Source: Diogma glabrata
Lineage: Eukaryota; Arthropoda; Insecta; Diptera; Cylindrotomidae
NCBI GenBank assembly: GCA_963693315.1
Contig: OY856187.1
Coordinates: 379,663,306-379,727,305, forward strand
Length of the DNA: 64,000 nt
Reading direction: 5' to 3'
The notes beneath the pieces are model-generated. The model was not told the DNA's origin. It saw only the letters and a list, made by a program, of their open reading frames with translations, and ran no database searches. Below are positions 57,635 to 64,000 of the stretch, in pieces (the first letter of the stretch is position 1; each line of letters begins with the position of its first letter). A program made the translations under genes and the position numbers.

Positions 57635-58125
57635 TTAGATTATTTTTCTTTTCTTAGAACATAAACTCTGTTGTAATTGTTTGAAAGCACGCTGAGCTTC
57701 GTCAGACCAAACAAACTTACGGTTTTTTTTCAACAACTCCGTTAATGGAGATGCAATAACTGCGTACTGGTGAATAAACCTCCTGTACCAACCTGTTAAA
57801 CCGAGAAATCTGCGTACTTTTTTAACTGTGTTGGGAACTGGAAATTCTGTCACGGCAGAAGTTTTTAAAGGATCAACTTTTAGATTACCATCTGATACTA
57901 TATATCCCAAGTAGCGAATATTCTTTAATAAAAATTTGCTCTTTTCTAGATTTACAGTTAAGCCAGCTTGTTTTAATGTTCCGAAACTCTATTTAGAAGT
58001 TGAATGTGCTCGTCAAAAGTCGCAGCAGTGATGAGAAGGTCATCCAAATAGACAAATACCCGATCTTGAAGCTCTGTAGGAATCACTTTGTGCATAAGTC
58101 GGCACATCGTCTGCAGCGCGTTACA
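57635..58125 (-). pseudogene. RT C-terminal part and thumb of gypsy B
   Basis: Reads through an in-frame TGA at the FG*CNA position to VYLDDLLIT (catalytic YLDD). After a shift near 57965 it continues to YLGYIVSDGN, VRRFLGLTGWYRRFI and SPLTELLKK, ending before the RNase H aspartate. The catalytic residues are present; the stop and the frameshift inactivate it. Confidence 0.85.
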
Positions 58126-59388
58126 TCACCCAAACGGCATAGCAGTAAATTGATATAAAGGACACCCTGGCACTGTAAATGCCATTTTGTCTCGGGACTC
58201 TAGTTCCAACGGGATCTGCCAAAACGCATCCTTTAGATCTATGCTAGAGATAAATTTGGTTTGATCCAATCGACTAAGTATGCCATCAATTATGGGCAGA
58301 GGGTATGCATCTTTGACGGTAACGGCATTAAGACGTCGGGCGTCAAGGAACAGGCGTACTTTACCGTTTGGTTTACGGACCAAAGCAACTGGTGAGGACC
58401 ACGTGCTATTGGATTCCTCAATAACTCCTAAATTGAGCATTCGATCGATCTCTTTGTATAATTCCTCTTGAACCGGTGGACTTACAGGATAATATCTCTG
58501 CTTTATAGGTATTACTCCATCCGTAATCTTAATATAATGAGACACCATATTGGTTCTACCAAGTCCTAGTTCGGAATATGATGGGAACTTCTTGACCGCT
58601 AGATCAAACATTTCTTGTTGAGCAGGTGTTAAAATGTGAAAATGTGTCTCTAAACTTGTATCGCATTGGTGTTCCACTTCAGAAATTGATGGAGTTGTCG
58701 TAGAAAATAGCGAAGGAGTAATATTAAAAATTTTCCAAAAGTCTATACCAAGGTACAGTTTCTGTTTTAAATTTGGAACAATGAAACTTTTCATAAAGTG
58801 TTTTTGATTTCCGAAAGTTATCGTAGTCCACAGAAAGCCAAAAACTCGCTTTAGTTCTCCTCCTGCAGTGCTAACTGTGGATGGCAGAAAATGCATTTTA
58901 TAATGGGGGTTATCTAGAAATATTTCACTACCAGCTCCAAGAGCTGTAATTGAAGAACAACTATCCATAAGGCCACGATACATTGTTCCATATATTACTA
59001 CATCAGCGAATATGCGCTCATCACCATCTTCGGCAACAGCTGTTTCTTGAATTTCTGCTCGGGTGGCTTTTCTTTCATTCCAATAGCGGGTTGTTCGATG
59101 TTTTTGTTTATGTGATTTCGATCTTTGTAAAACTGTTTCATATTTATGGCGGGAAGGTTTAGAATAAGGAGTGAAATTAGAAACATCATAGTCTGAAGAA
59201 CTAGAATTGAAATAGCGATCTATTTCAATTCCTAATGTATCTGGAAAATAATTTAGGTTTGGCGAGGTCTGGGGAATCTGTTTCGAGGTTCCGCATTCCC
59301 AGAAATGTGGTTCCTCGGTTGCCCGTTTCCCGGATTGCACCGAAAACAATTTGGTTTGAAAATGTCGGGTTGTCCACATCCATAACAA
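58126..59388 (-). pseudogene. Protease and RT N-terminal part of gypsy B
   Basis: A 420-codon open frame. Around residues 130-150, ADVVIYGTMYRGLMDSCSS occupies the place of the aspartic protease site, although DSCSS differs from the usual D(T/S)GA. From about residue 330, PNGKVRLFLDARRLNAVTVK and SSIDLKDAFWQIPLE are RT motifs, ending in TAMPFG. The frame then meets a stop. It overlaps the nucleocapsid frame at its 5' end, consistent with a gag-pol frameshift arrangement or an indel. Confidence 0.85.
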
Positions 59389-59795
59389 AACACGGTTCGC
59401 GATTTTGTGCAGAGTTCAAAAGGATGCCCGATGTCCCGGCAGTTCCAACAGATAACTAACGAAGAACTATCATTATTAATATTGGGTGATTGAAAATTTC
59501 TACCTACAGAATTAATTTCACTAATAACTCTTCTATTGTAAAGCAATTCTGGTTCATATCGAGTTCGGCTCTACGAATCTTCTAGAGCGATGCAACATTG
59601 AAGAAGTTCCTCAATATTGTTAATATTTTTGTCGGCTAAAGAATTATGCAACCCGGGTCTCATATTTCGTTTTAGCATATGCAATTTTTCCGTATCAGGT
59701 GGTGCAATAGAATATTGTAAATTAAGAGATTGTATCGAGTTGTAAAATTCAATGAATGGTTCTTTCGGCCGTTGCTTACGAGCCTCAACTAGAAT
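59253..59795 (-). pseudogene. Gag C-terminal half and nucleocapsid of gypsy B
   Basis: From 59790 downward it reads KQRPKEPFIEFYNSIQSL and MLKRNMRPGLHNSLADKNIN, then an internal stop. The nucleocapsid follows with CWNCRDIGHPFELC (a CX2CX4HX4C knuckle) and CYGCGQPDIFKPNC (a second, degenerate knuckle with K for H). The knuckles would package element RNA. Confidence 0.8.
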
Positions 59796-59817
59796 TATAT
59801 TAGAATTATAGAATTAT

Positions 59818-60741
59818 ATTCGGAATTGCGATACATGTAAGAGAATCAAGTCAACAAATTATCAAACTCAACCGGAAATGGGGAAATATTTCGAAATATC
59901 ACGGCCGTTTCAAAAGCTGTTTATTGATTTCTTGGGACCTTATCCTCGAAGTACTATGGGAAACGAATACCTTCTTATTGTATTAGATCAGTATACCAAA
60001 TTTGTTTTATTGGAGCCACTTAGAAGTGCGACAGCTGCAGGAGTCGTTGCTTTTCTCAAGAAGAAAGTTTTTAGCATATTTGGTGTACCAGAATTCTTAA
60101 TATCGGATAATGGTCCGCAATTTAAATCTACCCAGCTTAGTGACCTGCTACAAAGCTTCGGAGTCATCCACCAATTCACCCCCAAATATTCACCACAGTC
60201 GAACGCCTCAGAAAGAGTTAATAGAACTATCCTTTCTGCAATCAGAGCCTATATTAAAGACGACCACAAACTATGGGATAAGCACGTAGATGAAATCAGT
60301 ACTGCCTTACGAAACACAATACATACTTCCACTGGGTTCTCACCTTATTTTCTCACTTTCGGTCAACATATGATAAGTCATGGGTCTTCTTACAATTTGA
60401 TGCGCAAGCTCAACGTGTTAAGCGATAGTCAAACCTCAATAATGAATGTTACAAACCGGCTTTCAGCAGCCCAAGACACTGTTCTCAAACACCTCCAGGA
60501 CGCCTACCAGCGCAGTAGTACCCATTATAATCTTCGTAGCAGGCCTCGGACTTTTGTACCTGGTCAAACAGTTTTTGTTACAAATTTTGTTCAAAGCAAT
60601 GCTTGCGCTAAATTTTCGGCAAAACTAGCTCCAAAATTTGTTAAAGCTTGCATCTCGCGTAGAGTCGGTAGTGTTGCGTACGAAGTAACAGATGAGAACG
60701 GTAAGATCATCGGTCTGTATCATGCGAAGGATATTCGATAA
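59818..60741 (+). CDS. Ty3/gypsy integrase, open frame intact
   Basis: The frame is open from about 59818, with NCDTCKRIK giving the second half of the HHCC zinc domain. The first ATG (59878) gives 287 codons. The catalytic triad is complete: D17 in FIDFLGP, D77 in LISDNGPQF and E112 in SNASERVNR, with 35 positions between D77 and E112. The C-terminal part has FVPGQTVFVTNF and ends KIIGLYHAKDIR, the region where a gypsy integrase carries its SH3-like fold. No stop or shift interrupts it. It lacks the first zinc ligands and the rest of pol. A TTGGGGAGG near 60858 might be a polypurine tract. It would insert element cDNA, but as a truncated piece it is unlikely to be expressed. It belongs to the same lineage as gypsy A and B, in the opposite orientation to B. 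Confidence 0.85.
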   Translation: MRNCDTCKRIKSTNYQTQPEMGKYFEISRPFQKLFIDFLGPYPRSTMGNEYLLIVLDQYTKFVLLEPLRSATAAGVVAFLKKKVFSIFGVPEFLISDNGPQFKSTQLSDLLQSFGVIHQFTPKYSPQSNASERVNRTILSAIRAYIKDDHKLWDKHVDEISTALRNTIHTSTGFSPYFLTFGQHMISHGSSYNLMRKLNVLSDSQTSIMNVTNRLSAAQDTVLKHLQDAYQRSSTHYNLRSRPRTFVPGQTVFVTNFVQSNACAKFSAKLAPKFVKACISRRVGSVAYEVTDENGKIIGLYHAKDIR

Positions 60742-61147
60742 ATTCTTGTGAGGGAAAGCATCATCGGGTTTATTTGTGCCATAAAGTATTCTACCTAACC
60801 TTTTTTTTTTGAGGATTTCATTGGTTTTTTTTGGTTTTGTTCAATCGCTATTGAGTTCTCTTGGGGAGGTTTACAGGTAAAACAACTACATCATCAGTAA
60901 CTTTTAAATCTTGTAAAGAAAAATATATTTATTTGGTTTCATATTATCTTGCCCGGCATGAGACTCCTCATGGGAGCTGGGTCTGCCCCACGATTGTTAC
61001 AAACCGTGGTTTTGTTCTTACATTACATTATTTTTATTTTTGTTGATGTTATTAATTTTGGAACAACCTGTTAATATTTAATATTAAAACGCGATAGAGA
61101 AGAAAAAAATGTTTTATAAAACGGGAAATCAAAAAAAATACTTGATT
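60742..61147 (+). other. Possible 3' UTR and LTR start of the inserted integrase element
   Basis: Non-coding. TTGGGGAGG at about 60858 resembles a polypurine tract. GCCCGGCATGAGACTCCTCA at about 60952 has a small inverted repeat. No paired LTR was found. Confidence 0.25.
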
Positions 61148-61697
61148 TAAGAACTGAATCTAAAAAATTATGGTGCAAATTATGAAACTTTTTGCAATCC
61201 ATACAATTTTAGAGCGATCTAGTTTCGAACCAATGAGAAAATTTTTAAACTTTAAAAAAGTTTATCATTCTCATCAGGGCTAGCCGACTAGATAAACGCT
61301 ACCAAAAAATGTTAACGCTAATGATTATAAACCAAAAATTAGGTTACAACTCTAGCGAAGTGTAAAAACAAAAAATTTACATAAACATACATTTAATAAA
61401 TTCAGGTTTAGTCAATTGATTTCTCTGGTGATCACTGTTTTGTTATACTCTAGATTTTCTAGTATTGAATAACAAAATTGTATCTGTGAGAAGAAGATGA
61501 CTAGTCTTCACTTGTGTCTATTGACACATGATCAACAATTAATTCAGTAAATTATTTGTGATATAACAGTTTAAAGTTTAAATAACAGTTTAAAGTTTAA
61601 AAATTTTCTCATTGGTTCGAAACTAGATCGCTCTAAAATTGTATGGATTGCAAAAAGTTTCATAATTTGCACCATAATTTTTTAGATTCAGTTCTTA
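61148..61697. repeat. Inverted repeat, 109-bp arms
   Basis: The left arm 61148-61256 (TAAGAACTGAATCTAAAAAA ... AACTTTAAA) and right arm 61589-61697 are reverse complements with almost no mismatch. The spacer is 332 bases. A tandem 18-base ACAGTTTAAAGTTTAAAT-type duplication adjoins the right arm (61566-61600). A second inverted pair, AATTCAGTAAATTATTTGTG, lies at about 61539 and 61740-61765, so inversions are nested. Confidence 0.8.
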
Positions 61698-62325
61698 TAT
61701 TATTCTTGATGGGAGATTTTCCATCGGGGTGATGTTATATCACAAATAATTTACTGAATTAACTTGATTTAATTTTTGAGGATATAAAGATTTAAAAAGA
61801 AATTTTTCAATTGGTTTTTGATTTTGGTATTGGCAAGTAATGCAAGTAATTTGTAAAATTGTTAGTGAGGTAATTTTGATAAAAACTAAAATTAAATAAA
61901 AATTTATTATTTTGCTATGTTAAATCCAAGTCAAATTAAGTTTTATGTAAAATCCTTGACTCTCTTTTTTTATAATGATAGTGAATTAGAATAGATTAGA
62001 TAACCTTAAATATGAGAAAGAATTTCAATTTAGTTTTGATTTTGTAATTTAGTGAATCTATTATTTCAATTTTTATGCAAGTGTCATAATTTATGTTGTA
62101 TAATTGTTAGTTTTGTAATTTGAAATATAGTTCAAGTAACAAAGTTTAAAATGCCTTCAATTGCCAAAATATTATCTAAAGGATCTAAAACACGAATTAA
62201 ATCCGGTTCTGATGAAATATAGATAACTGATATATGAAGAAAAGCAGTCATTCATCTTGATGTTGATTGAATAGTTTTCAACTATTATTTTTAAATTATA
62301 ACAAAAATAATAAATAAGAGGAAAA
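61698..62325. other. No gene recognised
   Basis: AT-rich. A 23-codon frame at 62151 (PSIAKILSKGSKTRIKSG) is too short to judge. Confidence 0.35.
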
Positions 62326-62570
62326 AATTATTTAAATGTTTGTACATTGAAAATAAAACTGAAAAAAAAATTATTTAAATGTTTGTACGTGAAAAGTGAA
62401 ATTGAAGAAAAAAATATTATTTACAGATTGTATGGTGATAAAAAACTATAACTGAAAAAAAATTAAATGTTTGTGCATTGAAAAATAAAACTGAAAAAAA
62501 GAATATTTAAATGTTGGCCTTTAAAAAAAAAAATATAACTGAAAAAAAAATTAAATGTTTGTACTGTCCT
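62326..62570 (+). repeat. ~50-bp tandem repeat, about 5 units
   Basis: TTAAATGTTTGTACATTGAAAA and ATAAAACTGAAAAAAAAATT recur about five times with small changes. Confidence 0.75.
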
Positions 62571-62639
62571 ATATCATAGTGTAGGTGACGGGTAGCCATA
62601 AGTAGGTAAGAATAGTATACTTTTTTATATGAATATTAA

Positions 62640-62860
62640 GTTAAGTATTATTACTTTATTATTACTAAAATCAAAATATTAGTACCGAAAAAAAACAAAA
62701 TTAAACTGAATATAAAATAAATTAAAATTATATATTGCGGTAATTATTATTATTATTACATTATTATTACTAAAATCAAAACATTAGAAAAAAAAAATAA
62801 AACTAAATTTAAATGAAATTAGAACTATATATTGCTGTAATTATTCTTTTAACCATGTGG
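62640..62860 (+). repeat. ~115-bp tandem duplication
   Basis: TTATTATTACTAAAATCAAA ... ATATATTGC(G/T)GTAATTATT occurs twice (from about 62650 and 62765). Confidence 0.7.
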
Positions 62861-63114
62861 TAAAAAGACTTTAAAGAGAGCGAGAGAGGTGAAGTATCAT
62901 GGCATGGTGAGTAAGTAGATTTTTTTTAATTTCGTCCACTTTCTTCAAGTTTTTTTATAAACCGCTCCCACAAGATTTCCTTGACTCACCGAAAATCCCC
63001 CCAGCTACCCTGAAGCTTTAGTCGGAGCATGAGCGGTCTGGTGATCAAGTCAAGAGAAAAGATAACAAATATTCTGTAAAAACAAGGCTGTACAGTTATG
63101 TACAGTACTTAATA
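62861..63114. other. No gene recognised
   Basis: Includes a GAGAGCGAGAGAGG purine patch at 62877 and otherwise nothing identifiable. It forms the right edge of the segment inserted in gag. Confidence 0.35.
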
Positions 63115-63946
63115 ACAACTAGTCTACGTATATCGTAGTCAGTTCTATGATCTTTAAAACGGTTGATAAAATCAAGCCTTAATTTTTGCCATGTTATTTG
63201 GGAATTCAAACGAATATGTAACCAATACCAAATACCCAATACCAATCAGCTGCAACACCCCTTAATAGTAAACAAATTTCATTTCGCAATTGGATATCCG
63301 AAACAGAATGGGCCGCTGCTAAATGACTAACTCTAAATAAAAAGTCTTTTATTGATAAACTATTAGGTGTTCCATCATAGGAAATATTCCACTTGGTTAA
63401 AGAACAAACAGGTTGTGATCGTCCTGTTAAATCCGATGAATATACATTAGATGAAATATTAAGACGTTGAATGGACTCTTCGGTCGTTAAACTTGGTCTT
63501 AAATATAAATTATCACTGTCATGGGTAGTTACTTTACTATTACTTGAAGGAACAGTATTATTACCAGGTAAACCAAGCATATTATTGGCTGAACTAGATG
63601 TTAAAGGATTATCAGAAATTCGCCTTGTTGTTATTAGTTTTCCTTTTTCTGAAACCTGTTGCACATTGTCTAGTTCTTCATCCGTAGTAACATATTCGTC
63701 GCGAGGAAGGTCTATCTCGTCATTAATTTCCTTCAAAGTTTTGTTTAAATCTACCTCATCTTCTCCTAACGTTTCAATCTTACTTAATAGACTCATCCCT
63801 GTTTCTTTTAAAGTAAGACATGCTTGTTTATACCGCCGACTTGTATTAGATAGCCTATTTAAACGTTCAGTTACATGTAAAATTCGGGTCTTTATTCGTT
63901 CTAATGGTTTGCCCTTTAAATCAGTAGTATCATTAATGCTTGACAA
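63115..63946 (-). pseudogene. Gag N-terminal half of gypsy B
   Basis: Minus-strand ATG at 63946, then 246 open codons. A basic N-terminus with possible coiled coil (TRILHVTERLNRLSNTSRRY) is followed by an acidic middle. Then comes the capsid start WNISYDGTPNSLSIKDFLFR and LRNEICLLLRGVAADWYW. After a shift near 63210 the capsid continues (TWQKLRLDFINRFKDHRTDY) to about 63116, where the inserted segment interrupts it. The capsid continues at 59790 on the same strand. The shift and the insertion inactivate it. Confidence 0.75.
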
Positions 63947-64000
63947 GGATCGATGATGTTCGATTAATTTGTTCGTACATGTCTTAATTTCATTTTTAGG

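Larger units (their letters stand above)
57635..59795 (-). mobile_element. Ty3/gypsy element, gag end to RNase H start (gypsy B)
   Basis: Minus-strand order: gag C-terminal half (59795-59550), nucleocapsid, protease, RT and the beginning of RNase H (to 57635). The N-terminal gag lies at 63115-63946 on the same strand, beyond a 3.3-kb interruption. Integrase of this copy is missing downstream; a plus-strand integrase lies in the interruption. Lineage as gypsy A. Confidence 0.85.
59793..63115 (+). mobile_element. 3.3-kb segment inserted in gypsy B gag, carrying an integrase
   Basis: The segment separates the two halves of the minus-strand gag. CAACTAG stands at both junctions (59786-59792 and 63116-63122), which looks like a 7-bp target duplication or microhomology. 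It begins with AATTATATTAGAATTATAGA, then integrase on the plus strand, then AT-rich sequence with inverted and tandem repeats. No LTR pair or terminal inverted repeats are evident. Confidence 0.6.

Overview
The window reads as intergenic or intronic DNA of an insect. It is very AT-rich, uses short GT-AG introns, and is packed with nested, decaying mobile elements typical of arthropods: Helitrons, Ty3/gypsy elements, non-LTR elements, mariner, hAT of the ZMYM1 type and a Transib/RAG1-like transposon. No ribosomal RNA, operon or CRISPR structure is present. The only host coding segment I recognise with confidence is one 50-codon exon of an ELOVL-type very-long-chain fatty-acid elongase at 4078-4227 (minus). 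No neighbouring exon is visible, so the introns of that gene must be long.

Layout. 1-2850: a tRNA-like sequence, a broken minus-strand gypsy pol, and a short oppositely oriented fragment. 4078-4227: the elongase exon. 4450-5400: a foldback repeat. 6199-6800: a hAT remnant. 6911-12560: an unclassified repeat (called R1 here) that has been split by a 4.2-kb RAG1/Transib-like transposon (7052-11254) and by a 147-bp MITE (12066-12212). 12734-13240: a second hAT remnant. 13320-18075: Helitron debris interrupted by another R1 copy. 19130-19446: a mariner remnant. 20240-23230: a broken non-LTR retrotransposon. 23250-24770: a repeat containing a ~288-bp tandem array. 27048-31760: AT microsatellites holding a non-LTR element and a 2.7-kb inverted-repeat element. 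33000-47050: mostly sequence without recognisable genes, with a few weak open frames, a degenerate periodic array and a perfect-looking hairpin. 47051-49794: a Helitron with both ends. 50017-53370: clustered R1 copies. 53512-54320: a third gypsy fragment. 54400-56228: a Helitron 3' part carrying a 78-bp MITE. 57635-63946: a gypsy element whose gag is split by a 3.3-kb segment that carries an integrase on the opposite strand.

The most notable object is the element at 7052-11254. Its ends are CACAGTG, the same as the V(D)J recombination signal heptamer. It is flanked by a GC-rich 5-bp duplication (GGCCG), and it encodes a degenerate transposase with the zinc ligands and active-site neighbourhood of RAG1. 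Sister R1 copies in this same window give the empty target site. The other elements are largely independent insertions. Nested order and paralogous empty sites give relative ages in several places: Transib and MITE are inside R1, R1 is inside a Helitron, and a MITE is inside a Helitron. Family names rest on motif recognition by eye; no database search was run.
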